DNA of 64,000 nucleotides from Paraburkholderia phenazinium (GCF_900141745.1 NZ_FSRM01000002.1:682001-746000), one strand, 5' to 3'. Shown: positions 54,321 to 63,522, counted from the first letter of the stretch. The notes: a model not told the origin generated them from the letters alone. A program made the numbers and translations.

Positions 54321-54341
54321 AAAAGTCCAATCTGGACTTTT
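54321..54341. promoter_or_regulatory. Perfect operator-like palindrome in the divergent promoter region
   Basis: AAAAGTCCA (54321-54329) and TGGACTTTT (54333-54341) are perfect inverted arms around ATC. Further TGGAC/TGGACT half-sites lie just upstream (about 54270-54300). It sits between divergent genes of the amino-acid cluster, so the DauR-like regulator encoded nearby is the best candidate to bind (inference). Confidence 0.65.
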
Positions 54342-54396
54342 TAGATTTAGAATCGTGCTACCACCGCAAGCCGGCATCGCTCTGAGGAGCAGCCCA

Positions 54397-55377
54397 ATGA
54401 GCAGCACAGACAAGGGTTTCCCGCTGATCGTCGGGCACAAGGAGGTGCGCAACGCGCTGCCGCACCTCGACGTTCGCGGTGCATTGACCCGAATGTTTCT
54501 CGCACTCGCCAACGGCAATGCCGTGCAGCCTCCTCAGACTCTCACGCTGTTCCCCCACGACGCAGGCGACTTCATTACTTACCTTGGCGCCGTCGCGGAC
54601 ACCAAGGTATTCGGGGCGAAGCTATCGCCATACATCGTCACCGGGTCGAAGCCGATCATCACGGCATGGACCGCGCTGATGTCGACGGAAACGGGTCAGC
54701 CGCTGATGTGGTGTGACTCCGCTCTGCTTACCATCGAACGTACGGCAGGCGCGACCGCGCTAGCAGTCGATTGTCTGGCCACACGCGCGGCGAGCCGACT
54801 AGCGATCATCGGCACAGGGGCGCACGGGCAGGCGCATTTGCGTCACCTCGAACCACTTCGACCCTGGGATTCGATCAGCGTGTTTTCCCCCGACCTTGCG
54901 CAGAACGACACGAAGCGAGCCCAGTTGGCCGCACTGGACCGTCGTGTGAGGGTGTGCAGCAGTCTTGAAGACTGCGTGCGCGATGCCAACGTGGTGGCAC
55001 TGTGTACATCCTCGGGCACACCGGTGCTTCCGGATGGTCTGCTCACGAAGCCTGCGCTCATCACGTCGATCAGCACGAACGTCGCCGATGCGCACGAAAT
55101 TCCGCCAGCATGGATCCCAGCGATGGAGGTCTATTGCGACTATCGGCGAACCACGCCTGCCAGTGCGGGAGAAATGAAACTGGCCGCACAGCAGCATGGC
55201 TGGTCTGCGCAGAACGTGCTTGGCGACCTGGCCGAACTCGTGTCCGGCACAGCCCCCCGCCCCTCGTATGGGCGCCATGCATTTTTTCGCTCGATTGGCC
55301 TCGGTCTGGAAGACGTGGCGATCGCGTACGAACTGTTCACGCACATGAGCGGACGGCGCGCGCGCACCGGTGCCTGA
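54397..55377 (+). CDS. Second ornithine cyclodeaminase/mu-crystallin family protein
   Basis: 326 residues with the Rossmann motif RLAIIGTGAHGQAHLRHLEPL and family elements LSPYIVTGSKPIITAWTALM and GDLAELVSG. It is distinct in sequence from the family member at 50.1 kb. The start at 54397 (MSSTDKGF) has GAGGAG upstream. The extended frame to 54190 runs through the operator. It is divergent from the binding-protein gene and upstream of the DauR-like regulator gene. In the dauBAR arginine racemisation system, DauB of this family reduces the imino acid made by the D-arginine dehydrogenase DauA. An analogous anabolic-catabolic pair is possible here. Confidence 0.83.
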   Translation: MSSTDKGFPLIVGHKEVRNALPHLDVRGALTRMFLALANGNAVQPPQTLTLFPHDAGDFITYLGAVADTKVFGAKLSPYIVTGSKPIITAWTALMSTETGQPLMWCDSALLTIERTAGATALAVDCLATRAASRLAIIGTGAHGQAHLRHLEPLRPWDSISVFSPDLAQNDTKRAQLAALDRRVRVCSSLEDCVRDANVVALCTSSGTPVLPDGLLTKPALITSISTNVADAHEIPPAWIPAMEVYCDYRRTTPASAGEMKLAAQQHGWSAQNVLGDLAELVSGTAPRPSYGRHAFFRSIGLGLEDVAIAYELFTHMSGRRARTGA

Positions 55378-55509
55378 ACGCCGTGAATGCAGACCAGTCG
55401 CGCCGTGGCATGCATTGCCCGTGGCAAAATGAGGCATCAGACGAACATGGATTGCGTGATGCCGCCTGTCTCCCCGTATCTCGCGCAACCTCAAATCTCA
55501 TCCCTTACC

Positions 55510-56154
55510 ATGCGAAAAGCCAAAATCACGCCCGCGCGCCGGCTTCTGCTCGATCGATACAGTGCTGTCGCCGATGGTATCGCCCTGCTGTTCTTTCCGT
55601 ACGTCGAAATCGTCATTCACGACCTGCATACCCAGACGATAGCGTATATCGCGAACAATCTGTCCAAACGTGAGCTTGGTGATGAATCGGCGCTCGACGA
55701 CTTCGATCAAACCGCCGAGGCGGGCACGATCGGCCCCTACGAGAAGATCAATTGGGACGGCAGGCGGATGCGCTGTGTCAGTACCGTTCTTTCCGACGAT
55801 ACGGGGGTCGCAGTCGGCATGATGTGCGTCAACTACAACATCTCCGTGTTCGAGGACATGAAGCATCTCATCGATCGCGTGGTTTCAGGAGCAGGCCTCG
55901 TGAAACAGCCCGAAGAGTTGTTCAAGGACGACTGGCAGGAGCGGATCAACACCTTTCTCCACGCGTGGCTTCAGGAGCGGCAACTGGCGCTGAATTCCCT
56001 GACCCGGGATCATCGTCGCGAACTCGTGGAGGCGCTGTGGGCGGAGGGTGCGTTCAAAGGAAAGAGCGCGGCCAACTACGTTGCCAACGTTCTTGGCATG
56101 GGACGCGCGACTGTCTATCAGCATATAAGGGATTTGCGAGGTGCGGCAGCCTAG
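55510..56154 (+). CDS. YheO/DauR-type transcriptional regulator
   Basis: About 214 residues. The N-terminal PAS-like YheO domain reads RYSAVADGIALLFFPYVEIV, IHDL, then ANNLSKRELGDESALDDF. The C-terminal helix-turn-helix is FKGKSAANYVANVLGMGRATVYQHIRDLRG. This matches the DauR family, which represses D-arginine genes in Pseudomonas. The start is uncertain: ATG 55510 fits the family, and upstream ATGs at 55429-55459 lack clear ribosome sites. It follows the second cyclodeaminase-family gene and probably controls the divergent cluster through the palindrome at 54.3 kb. Confidence 0.83.
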   Translation: MRKAKITPARRLLLDRYSAVADGIALLFFPYVEIVIHDLHTQTIAYIANNLSKRELGDESALDDFDQTAEAGTIGPYEKINWDGRRMRCVSTVLSDDTGVAVGMMCVNYNISVFEDMKHLIDRVVSGAGLVKQPEELFKDDWQERINTFLHAWLQERQLALNSLTRDHRRELVEALWAEGAFKGKSAANYVANVLGMGRATVYQHIRDLRGAAA

Positions 56155-57026
56155 CCACCAGCCTGCGCCTGCGCCGCTTCGAGTATCCGCAACGCCAGCA
56201 GGTTGGCCGCCGGCTGGCGGCTATGGGCGGGACGCTCGACTAGCCCAACTTCCCTGAAGAAGGTGGCGTCTCCAAGCCCCAAGGCAACCACCCCCTCCGG
56301 AAGCGACAACGCAGCTGTAGAGGGAAGCAGCGCTACCCCCGCACCACGCCGAACCAGTTGAACAATTCCCTGAAGTTCATCCAGCTCGATTGCCTCCTTC
56401 ACGGAAATTTTTGAGCGGCGCAGAAACTGATCCACCAGTCTGCCATCGAAAGCGTTCCGATCGTACCGGATGAACGGCTCCGTCTCCAGCAACTCCCGCC
56501 AGGTGGAGCGTTGATGTGTCTCAGGTGCCAGCAGGAAAAACGGCTCCGATAGCAATACCCTCCACTGCAGATCTGCGGGAAGCGTGAAGCGGGGTTTGAT
56601 GATCACCGCCATGTCCACCTCTCCAGAATCCACCTGTCCTAGCAGATTCAGGGAAACCCCCGGGACCAGCCTTACACGGCATTCCGGATTTTCCGTCCGG
56701 AAGATGGCAAGTGCGTCCGCGAGGAACGACGCCTGCGCCGACGAGATGGCGCCGACCCGGATCAGCCCCGCACGGGAACTCGCTGCGCTACGGCCCAGCT
56801 TCGAATAGGCCGCCATGATTTCGTCCGCTACAGCTAGCGCCTCATAGCCCGCCGAGTTAAGCACGGCGTGCCGGCCGCTCCGGTCGAACAGCGCGAGGCC
56901 CAGCTCTTCCTCAAGCCGGTGGATTTGCGCACTGACGGCCGATTGGGTGAGCCCGATATTGGCGCCGGCGCTTGCGAACGAGCCATAGCGGACCACGGCC
57001 AAGAAGGTCTGAAGTTCCCGAAGCAT
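56151..57026 (-). CDS. LysR-family transcriptional regulator
   Basis: 291 residues. The winged helix-turn-helix is MLRELQTFLAVVRYGSFASAGANIGLTQSAVSAQIHRLEEELGLALF, followed by the periplasmic-binding-fold effector domain (LIRVGAISSAQASFLADALA). It overlaps the end of the DauR-like gene tail-to-tail by four bases and is divergent from gltI. LysR regulators usually control the divergent neighbour, so it probably regulates the gltIJKL-aminotransferase-SDR-RraA series. The inducer is unknown. Confidence 0.88.
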   Translation of the reverse strand: MLRELQTFLAVVRYGSFASAGANIGLTQSAVSAQIHRLEEELGLALFDRSGRHAVLNSAGYEALAVADEIMAAYSKLGRSAASSRAGLIRVGAISSAQASFLADALAIFRTENPECRVRLVPGVSLNLLGQVDSGEVDMAVIIKPRFTLPADLQWRVLLSEPFFLLAPETHQRSTWRELLETEPFIRYDRNAFDGRLVDQFLRRSKISVKEAIELDELQGIVQLVRRGAGVALLPSTAALSLPEGVVALGLGDATFFREVGLVERPAHSRQPAANLLALRILEAAQAQAGG

Positions 57027-57264
57027 CGCGACTCATCAAAAAAAATGTTCACATGGGCAAAAACATATCGTTTTCGGTGGTTTATTTTTCGCCATAGACT
57101 ACCTCTAACGATCCATCTTGAGAAGCAAAGAACTGCACCTGACGGCCTTCTAGGTGTGAACCCCAGGTGCCCCATGAATCGCATCGCGGCTCGTGCGCCT
57201 ATCGTCCCGCGTCCGTCAGAAAAAGATTTTCAAACCGAGACCAATGTAAAGAGGAGTATTAACC

Positions 57265-58164
57265 ATGCTTAAGAGCTTCAGGATGTTCTCAGGGATCGCT
57301 TTGCTGGCCGTCGCTTGCAGTGCCATGGCTGACGATCTGGGCCCCACCCTGCAGAAGATCAAGGACACGGGGATCATTTCGCTTGGCGTGAGATACGACT
57401 CGCCCCCGTTCAACTACAACCTCGGTGGCAATCAACAGGCGGGGTATTCCTATGACATCAGCACAAGAATCGTCGATGCCGTCAAGCAGCAACTAAATAT
57501 GCCGACGTTGCAGGTGAAAGAGTTGAGTGTCACTTCCCAGAACCGTATCCCGTTGCTGATGAACGGCACCATCGATCTCGAGTGCGGTACGACGACCAAC
57601 AACCTGGAGCGCGAGAAGCAGGTGGGCTTTTCGACCACCATCTTCATCATCGGCACTCGCCTTCTTGTCAAAAAAGACAGCGGAATCAAGGAGTGGTCGG
57701 ACCTGAAGGGCCACAACGTGGTTGCGGCAGCGGGATCGACCGGTGAGCGCCTGTTGCGGGACATGAATGACAAGGAAAAGCTGGGAATGAACATCATCGG
57801 AGCCAAAGACGTTGGCGAGGCATTCCTGATGCTGGAATCGGGCCGTGCGGCCGGCTATATGGACGACGACGCAATCCTGTATGCGGAGCGCGCAAAAGCG
57901 AGATCGCCGCAGGACTGGGTGGTAGTGGCCAAGCCGTTCACCCGGGAAGCTTATGGCTGCATGCTCCGAAAGGACGACGCACCATTCAAGAAGCTGGTGG
58001 ACAACGTCATTTCTAAAATGATGTCGGATGGCTCGATCAACAAGCTTTACACCAAGTGGTTCACTCAGCCGATCCCGCCGCGAGGATTCAATGTCGATTT
58101 CCCGATGTCTTCCGATATGAAGGCGCTTATCGCCAATCCGAACGATAAGGCACTTGACGAGTAG
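57265..58164 (+). CDS. gltI: Glutamate/aspartate-type ABC transporter binding protein GltI
   Basis: 299 residues with a signal peptide (MLKSFRMFSGIALLAVACSA). It follows E. coli GltI closely: GVRYDSPPFNYN, NRIPLLMNGTIDLECGTTTNN, SGRAAGYMDDDAILYAERAKA, EAYGCMLRKDDAPFKKL and PIPPRGFNVDF near the end. It should bind glutamate, aspartate or a close analogue in the periplasm. A strong AGAGGAG site precedes the ATG. It opens the series gltI-J-K-L. Confidence 0.92.
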   Translation: MLKSFRMFSGIALLAVACSAMADDLGPTLQKIKDTGIISLGVRYDSPPFNYNLGGNQQAGYSYDISTRIVDAVKQQLNMPTLQVKELSVTSQNRIPLLMNGTIDLECGTTTNNLEREKQVGFSTTIFIIGTRLLVKKDSGIKEWSDLKGHNVVAAAGSTGERLLRDMNDKEKLGMNIIGAKDVGEAFLMLESGRAAGYMDDDAILYAERAKARSPQDWVVVAKPFTREAYGCMLRKDDAPFKKLVDNVISKMMSDGSINKLYTKWFTQPIPPRGFNVDFPMSSDMKALIANPNDKALDE

Positions 58165-58377
58165 TCTGCCTGTATCGAACGTTGCAGTGCCGGAGGGAGT
58201 CGCCTTCCGGTACCGCAACGACTGCTACGCCCGAACCCGTTACATCGGCGCGCAGTCGTGTGGCCATATCCCGTGACCAGACGAGGCGCAAGATCCACGC
58301 TTTACATTGGGCGAACGTCGAAAGACTGTGAGGTGGCGTGAAGCGCCGCGCAGTCGGGACGCGTTCATACGGACTCC

Positions 58378-59106
58378 ATGCCTTACCTGTTCCACTGGGA
58401 CGTATTCCTCGAAAGAGCATCTTCCACCGAGACGTACCTTGACTGGATAGTATCCGGGCTGAAGGTAACCATCGCAGTCGGCCTGACTTCCTGGATCGTC
58501 GCGCTTTGCATCGGCTCCGTTCTCGGCGTGATGCGCACACTACCAAACAAGTGGGCATCGGGATTCGCCAGCGCGTACGTCGAACTCTTTAGAAACGTTC
58601 CGTTGCTGGTGCAGCTATTTATCTGGTACTTCGTCGTTCCGGAGTTGCTGCCATGGGGAGCAGCGATTAAGCAGATGAACCCTGTCGTCCAGCAGTTCCT
58701 TGCCGGCGTCATCTGCCTGGGAACATTCACAGCGGCGCGGATTTGCGAACAGGTGCGCTCAGGTATCGGCAGCCTTTCGCGTGGCCAGGGAAACGCAAGC
58801 CTCGCGCTGGGTCTGACGCCTCTGCAAACATACCGCTACGTAGTGCTACCGATGGCATTCCGCATTATTGTGCCCCCGCTCACAACGGAGTTCGTGAACA
58901 TATTTCAGAATTCCGCGGTGGCCTCGACAATCGGCCTTCTCGATCTGGCGGGCCAGGGACGGCAGTTAGTTGATTACACGGCCCGTCCCTATGAATCGTT
59001 TATCGCGGTAACCCTGCTGTACTGCCTCCTGAACGTAGTTGTCATGATGCTCATGCGCTGGATAGAGCGACGCGTTCGGGTTCCCGGTTATATCGGCAGC
59101 AAATAA
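58378..59106 (+). CDS. gltJ: Glutamate/aspartate ABC transporter permease GltJ
   Basis: 242 residues with about five membrane helices. Like GltJ it has TYLDWIVSGLKVTIAVGL near the start, VELFRNVPLLVQLFIWYFVVPELLPWG, and the cytoplasmic EAA-like loop QGNASLALGLTPLQTYRYVVLP. It forms the membrane channel with GltK. It begins 213 bases after gltI, and the gap shows no gene. Its stop is ten bases before gltK. Confidence 0.92.
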   Translation: MPYLFHWDVFLERASSTETYLDWIVSGLKVTIAVGLTSWIVALCIGSVLGVMRTLPNKWASGFASAYVELFRNVPLLVQLFIWYFVVPELLPWGAAIKQMNPVVQQFLAGVICLGTFTAARICEQVRSGIGSLSRGQGNASLALGLTPLQTYRYVVLPMAFRIIVPPLTTEFVNIFQNSAVASTIGLLDLAGQGRQLVDYTARPYESFIAVTLLYCLLNVVVMMLMRWIERRVRVPGYIGSK

Positions 59107-59115
59107 GAGATCAAT

Positions 59116-59799
59116 ATGGCCTACGAATTCGATTTCAGCCTGATCAATCCCGCCAACCTCAAAGTACTTGGCGAAGGCATGGTGGTGTCCCTCGAGATTA
59201 CATTGACGGGCGCAATCGTCGGCATTGTCTGGGGCTCCATTCTTGCGATGATGCGTTTATCTTCGATCCGGCCGTTGAGCTGGTTTTCGGAAGGGTACGT
59301 CACGGTCTGCCGCTCCATTCCGCTAGTGATGGTATTGCTATGGTTCTTTTTGATCGTCCCGCAGTTGCTTCAGAACGTACTAGGCCTGTCGGCCGCCTCG
59401 GATCTACGCATGACCTCGTCCCTGATCGCGTTCTCACTCTTCGAGGCAGCATACTGCTCCGAGATCATCCGGGCAGGTATTCAGGGCGTTCCACGCGGCC
59501 AGCTATTCGCCGCGCAGGCACTGGGAATGCATTATGGACAGGTCATGCTCCTCGTCATCCTGCCGCAGGCTTTTCGCAACATGGTGCCGCTGCTTCTGAT
59601 GCAGGGGATCATCCTCTTCCAGGACACCTCTCTGGTCTACGTCAGTGCGCTCGCGGACTTCTTTGGCCGGGCCTACGACATCGGTGAGCGCGACGGACGC
59701 ACGGTCGACATGCTGCTATTCGCCGGCGTTGTCTATTTCGTGATCTGCTTCTTCGCTTCCCAGTTGGTAAGGCGTCTTCAGAAAAGGGCTTCCATATGA
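59116..59799 (+). CDS. gltK: Glutamate/aspartate ABC transporter permease GltK
   Basis: 227 residues with about five membrane helices. The start [10 protein letters not shown] matches GltK, followed by [19 protein letters not shown] and the EAA-like loop [27 protein letters not shown]. It pairs with GltJ. Its stop overlaps the ATG of gltL by four bases, which couples their translation. Confidence 0.92.
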   Translation: MAYEFDFSLINPANLKVLGEGMVVSLEITLTGAIVGIVWGSILAMMRLSSIRPLSWFSEGYVTVCRSIPLVMVLLWFFLIVPQLLQNVLGLSAASDLRMTSSLIAFSLFEAAYCSEIIRAGIQGVPRGQLFAAQALGMHYGQVMLLVILPQAFRNMVPLLLMQGIILFQDTSLVYVSALADFFGRAYDIGERDGRTVDMLLFAGVVYFVICFFASQLVRRLQKRASI

Positions 59800-60530
59800 T
59801 TGAGATAAACAACGTATCCAAGCACTACGGGGCTTTCCAGGTGCTGACCGATTGCACCACCCAGGTCGCCAAGGGGGAGGTCGTGGTGGTATGCGGCCCG
59901 TCGGGATCGGGCAAATCCACGCTGATCAAGACCATCAACGGACTGGAGCCAATACAGAAAGGCGACATCCTTGTGAACGGCACACCCGTATGCAGCCCGA
60001 AGACGAATCTTTCGAAGCTTCGGTCAAAGGTAGGCATGGTATTCCAGCACTTCGAGTTGTTCCCACACCTGACGATTACCGAGAACCTGACGCTCGGGCA
60101 GATCAAGGTTCTGGGCCGCGGCAAGGACGAGGCGACCGACAAAGGCCTGAAGCTGCTCGATCGCGTCGGCCTCAAGACGCAGGCGGACAAGTACCCTGGC
60201 CAGCTATCGGGTGGCCAGCAGCAGCGCGTGGCAATTGCCCGCGCGCTCTCGATGGACCCGATCGCCATGTTGTTCGACGAGCCGACCTCGGCGCTCGATC
60301 CCGAGATGATCAACGAGGTACTCGATGTGATGGTCGAGCTTGCGCGCGAAGGCATGACGATGATGTGCGTGACTCACGAGATGGGTTTCGCAAAGAAGGT
60401 CGCACACCGCGTCATCTTCATGGATCAGGGCAGGATTCTCGAAGACACTGCGAAAGACGAATTCTTCGGAAACGTTGAGCAGCGGACTGACCGTGCGAAA
60501 CAGTTTCTCTCGAGAATTCTCCATCACTAA
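59796..60530 (+). CDS. gltL: Glutamate/aspartate ABC transporter ATPase GltL
   Basis: 244 residues of a polar-amino-acid transporter ATPase. Walker A is [12 protein letters not shown], the Q-loop region is [15 protein letters not shown], the signature is [15 protein letters not shown], Walker B is [12 protein letters not shown], and the switch histidine is in [12 protein letters not shown]. It powers uptake by GltJK. It ends the transporter part of the cluster. A weak hairpin lies just after its stop. Confidence 0.94.
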   Translation: MIEINNVSKHYGAFQVLTDCTTQVAKGEVVVVCGPSGSGKSTLIKTINGLEPIQKGDILVNGTPVCSPKTNLSKLRSKVGMVFQHFELFPHLTITENLTLGQIKVLGRGKDEATDKGLKLLDRVGLKTQADKYPGQLSGGQQQRVAIARALSMDPIAMLFDEPTSALDPEMINEVLDVMVELAREGMTMMCVTHEMGFAKKVAHRVIFMDQGRILEDTAKDEFFGNVEQRTDRAKQFLSRILHH

Positions 60531-60575
60531 CCTGTTATCTACGCCGGCGTTACGCTGGCGCGATGATCTGATCGA

Positions 60576-60611
60576 TGGTCAAAATTTTCGTTGATTGTTT
60601 TGACCAATCAA
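60576..60611. promoter_or_regulatory. Overlapping inverted repeats before the aminotransferase gene
   Basis: TGGTCAAAA (60576-60584) is mirrored perfectly by TTTTGACCA (60598-60606). A second inverted repeat, TTGATTG (60591-60597) with CAATCAA (60605-60611), shares the right arm. Such mutually exclusive pairs can be an operator or an attenuator. TGGT-N-ACCA ends recall GntR-type sites. Confidence 0.55.
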
Positions 60612-60706
60612 AATATTTGGTGAGTGGCAGGGATATATATTGATTTTCCTCTGAGCGACTTGCCACTACCATGATGATCACGCATTAGGTTAATTTAGGA
60701 AAACGA

Positions 60707-61915
60707 ATGTTATCGCCCATGCTATCCCAACTTCTTGGCGCGGTGAAACCTTCACCGACGCTTTCCATTACCAGGCGTGCAGCCGAAATGCGTCGAAGAG
60801 GTGTCGACGTTGTCAGCCTCTCCCAAGGAGAGCCTGACTTCCCCACACCCGAACACATCTGCGAGGCAGCGAAACGCGCCATCGACTCCGGCATTACACG
60901 CTACACCGACGTAGATGGCACCCCCGAGTTGAAGGAAGCGGTCGTGCGGAAGTTTTGGCGCGACAACGGTCTTTCGTATGATGTCAGCGAAATCAACGTG
61001 GGCACGGGTGGCAAGCAGGTCATTTTCAACGCGCTACTTGCTTCACTGAATCCTGGCGATGAGGTGATTCTCCCCGCGCCGTATTACGTCTCCTACCCGG
61101 ACATGGTCCGGTTGATCGGTGCCGTACCTGTCGAAGTCCAGTGCGGCGCCGCGCAAGGTTTCAAGATCACCGCAGAGCAGCTTCGCGAAGCGATTACGTC
61201 TCGCACCAGATGGTTGATTCTCAACTCGCCGGGCAATCCCACCGGAGCAGGTTATTCGCGCGCGGAACTACGCGCGCTGGCCGCCGAGCTCCTACGTCAT
61301 CCGCACGTTATGGTGATGACAGACGACATTTACGAACACATCCGCTACGACGGCTGGCAGTTCTCGACGATTGCCTCCGAGTCGCCGGAGTTGCGGGAGC
61401 GAATTCTCACGGTCAATGGCATGTCGAAGGCTTACTCGATGACAGGATGGCGCATCGGATTCGCCGGTGGTCCGAAGTGGTTAATCGAGGCGATGGCAAC
61501 CGTTCAGTCACAAAGCACCAGCAATCCCTGCTCCGTCTCGCAAGCTGCTTCGCAAGCCGCATTGGACAGCCCGATGGATTTCATCAAGGAGCGCAACGAC
61601 GCGTTCCAACGCAGGCGTGACACTGCGCTGGAAAAGATCAACTCGATCGACGGCATTCACTGCCGACGTCCGGAGGGTGCGTTCTATCTCTTTCCGTCCT
61701 GCGAAGGCCTGATCGGCAAAGCAACGCCCGAAGGTAAGGTACTGCAAAACGATGTCGATCTTTGTGACTACCTCTTTGACCACGCGCGCGTTGCCGTAGT
61801 GCCAGGGATTGCGTTTGGCACAGATGACCACTTCCGCATTTCGTTCTCGACGTCAGAGGAGCGCCTGGCGTTAGGGTGTGACCGGATCATTCAGGCCTGC
61901 GAACTGCTGAAATGA
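60707..61915 (+). CDS. PLP-dependent aminotransferase, class I (aspartate aminotransferase-like)
   Basis: 402 residues of subgroup I-gamma/AspB type. Visible elements: VVSLSQGEPDFPTPEHI, TGGKQVIFNALLASL, NSPGNPTGAGYSRAEL, VMTDDIYEHIRYDG, the PLP lysine in NGMSKAYSMTGWRIGFAGG, and FRISFSTSEERL with the carboxylate-binding Arg. It would move the amino group of an acidic or related amino acid to 2-oxoglutarate. It lies after gltIJKL and before an SDR and an RraA-type aldolase gene, so a catabolic role with the imported amino acid is likely. Confidence 0.9.
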   Translation: MLSPMLSQLLGAVKPSPTLSITRRAAEMRRRGVDVVSLSQGEPDFPTPEHICEAAKRAIDSGITRYTDVDGTPELKEAVVRKFWRDNGLSYDVSEINVGTGGKQVIFNALLASLNPGDEVILPAPYYVSYPDMVRLIGAVPVEVQCGAAQGFKITAEQLREAITSRTRWLILNSPGNPTGAGYSRAELRALAAELLRHPHVMVMTDDIYEHIRYDGWQFSTIASESPELRERILTVNGMSKAYSMTGWRIGFAGGPKWLIEAMATVQSQSTSNPCSVSQAASQAALDSPMDFIKERNDAFQRRRDTALEKINSIDGIHCRRPEGAFYLFPSCEGLIGKATPEGKVLQNDVDLCDYLFDHARVAVVPGIAFGTDDHFRISFSTSEERLALGCDRIIQACELLK

Positions 61916-62016
61916 AAATCCAGCAGACATGCAGCTCCTATAAACGAAATCCGCATAAATTTGCTTGCCTGATTGACAGGCACCTCTAAATCTGTCGAAC
62001 CTTAGTGAGTTTCTCC

Positions 62017-62802
62017 ATGGACTTAGGCATCAAGAACCGTATCGCGCTTGTCATGTCGGCCGGAGGCGGACTGGGCTCAGCCATTGCGCTGGCGCTCGCC
62101 CACGAAGGCGTGACAGTCGCTGTGTCGGACCAGAACAGTCAGGCGCTGGAAGACACCGTGTCGCGCATTCGCGAAGCTGGCGGAACCGCCCACGGTTTCC
62201 AGGCCGACCTGGCCGATCTGGAGAACATTTCGGCCATGGTTGCGGACGTGAGGCGCACGGTGGGTGACCCGGACATCCTGATCAACAATTCCGGCGGACC
62301 GCCTCCCTCACTGGCCACAGGCGTGGCACCGCAGCAATGGCGCAAACAATTTGACTCGATGGTTGTGTCATTGATGCATCTGACGGACCTGCTGTTGCCA
62401 GCGATGAAACAGAAAGGCTGGGGCCGCATTATCACCAGCACCTCGTCCGGCGTGGTCGCACCGATACCTAACCTCGGCATGTCCAATGCGTTGCGCCTGG
62501 CATTGGTAGGCTGGTCGAAGACGCTCGCCAATGAGGTCGCTGCCGATGGCATCTGCGTCAACGTCGTTTTGCCAGGACGAATCGCCACGGACCGCATCCG
62601 CTCGCTGGATGAGGCGCGCGCAAGTCGTGAAGGTAAGACTTACGAGGAAGTCGTAGCCGCAAGCACGGCGTCGATACCGGCAAGGCGCTACGGCAAACCC
62701 GAAGAATACGCCGACGCGGTGACCTTCCTCGCCAGCGAGCGCGCCGCTTTCATTACGGGCTCTGTCGTACGCGTCGACGGCGGCATGATTCCCAGCATTT
62801 AA
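62017..62802 (+). CDS. Atypical short-chain dehydrogenase lacking the Tyr-x3-Lys motif
   Basis: 261 residues with an SDR fold. The cofactor loop is changed to VMSAGGGLGSAIAL, and NNSGGPPPSLATG and TSTSSGVVAPIPNLGMSNALRLALVGWSKTL follow. In the last segment the usual catalytic Tyr-x3-Lys is replaced by a SN-x2-R arrangement, as in the BKR-like SDR subgroup known to lack the classical tetrad. The chain ends FITGSVVRVDGGMIPSI. I chose ATG 62017. GTG 62005 would add four residues. It lies between the aminotransferase and RraA-type genes. Its reaction is unknown. Confidence 0.83.
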   Translation: MDLGIKNRIALVMSAGGGLGSAIALALAHEGVTVAVSDQNSQALEDTVSRIREAGGTAHGFQADLADLENISAMVADVRRTVGDPDILINNSGGPPPSLATGVAPQQWRKQFDSMVVSLMHLTDLLLPAMKQKGWGRIITSTSSGVVAPIPNLGMSNALRLALVGWSKTLANEVAADGICVNVVLPGRIATDRIRSLDEARASREGKTYEEVVAASTASIPARRYGKPEEYADAVTFLASERAAFITGSVVRVDGGMIPSI

Positions 62803-62823
62803 TCAACATTCCTTAAGGTACAG

Positions 62824-63522
62824 ATGATGAAAACAACTCCAGCCGTGCGAAGCGCCGAAGATCGCGAGGCCATTCGCCAACGCTTCCTGTCGGTTGACAC
62901 TTCCAACGTCGCAGACGTGCTTGATACTCTCGGCCTGTTCCATCAGGGTCTCTCGTCAGTCCTTAGCCCCTATCCAGCGTCCAGTGGAAAACTGGCAGGC
63001 TGGGCGTACACCATTCGCGGCCAAATGTCACCGTACGAACTCGGGGGCGACCCGGACAAGATGAAAGCTTGCGCGGGGGTGTCGACAGGCGACGTGACCG
63101 TCTGGAGCGGCGACGGTGAAGGCGTCTGCTATTTTGGCGAGCTCATCGCCATCGGCATGAAAGAGCGCGGCTGCGTCGGGTCGTTAGTTGACGGCGGGAT
63201 TCGCGACATTCGCTGGATTGCCGATCAGGATTTCCCAGTATTCGCGCGCTACCGTACTCCGGTGCAATCCATCGCGCGCTGGAAGGTCAATGGGTGGCAG
63301 GAGCCCGTCAGCGTGCGTGGCGCTACTTCGCAGTGGGTTACGGTGCACCCCGGCGACTTCGTGCTCGGCGATGAAGATGGTGTACTGGTCATTCCAAACG
63401 ACGTGGTCGACACCGTGCTGATTCAGGCAGAACACCTGACGGAGAAGGAACGTCTTATCCGCACGGAATTGCAACAGGGCCTGAGTCTCGCTGAGGCGCT
63501 GGCGAAATATGGACACGTCTGA
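62824..63522 (+). CDS. RraA/HMG-CHA aldolase-family protein, probable 4-hydroxy-2-oxoacid aldolase
   Basis: 232 residues. The active-site signature VDGGIRD gives Arg127 and Asp128, matching the class II 4-hydroxy-4-methyl-2-oxoglutarate/4-carboxy-4-hydroxy-2-oxoadipate aldolases, with FGELIAIGMKERG before it and PGDFVLGDEDGVLVIP after it. Such enzymes cut 4-hydroxy-2-oxo diacids to pyruvate plus pyruvate or oxaloacetate, and decarboxylate oxaloacetate. AAGG precedes the ATG. Its place after a glutamate-type transporter and an aminotransferase suggests that it cleaves the keto acid formed from an imported amino acid. RraA-type RNase E inhibition is less likely here. Confidence 0.85.
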   Translation: MMKTTPAVRSAEDREAIRQRFLSVDTSNVADVLDTLGLFHQGLSSVLSPYPASSGKLAGWAYTIRGQMSPYELGGDPDKMKACAGVSTGDVTVWSGDGEGVCYFGELIAIGMKERGCVGSLVDGGIRDIRWIADQDFPVFARYRTPVQSIARWKVNGWQEPVSVRGATSQWVTVHPGDFVLGDEDGVLVIPNDVVDTVLIQAEHLTEKERLIRTELQQGLSLAEALAKYGHV

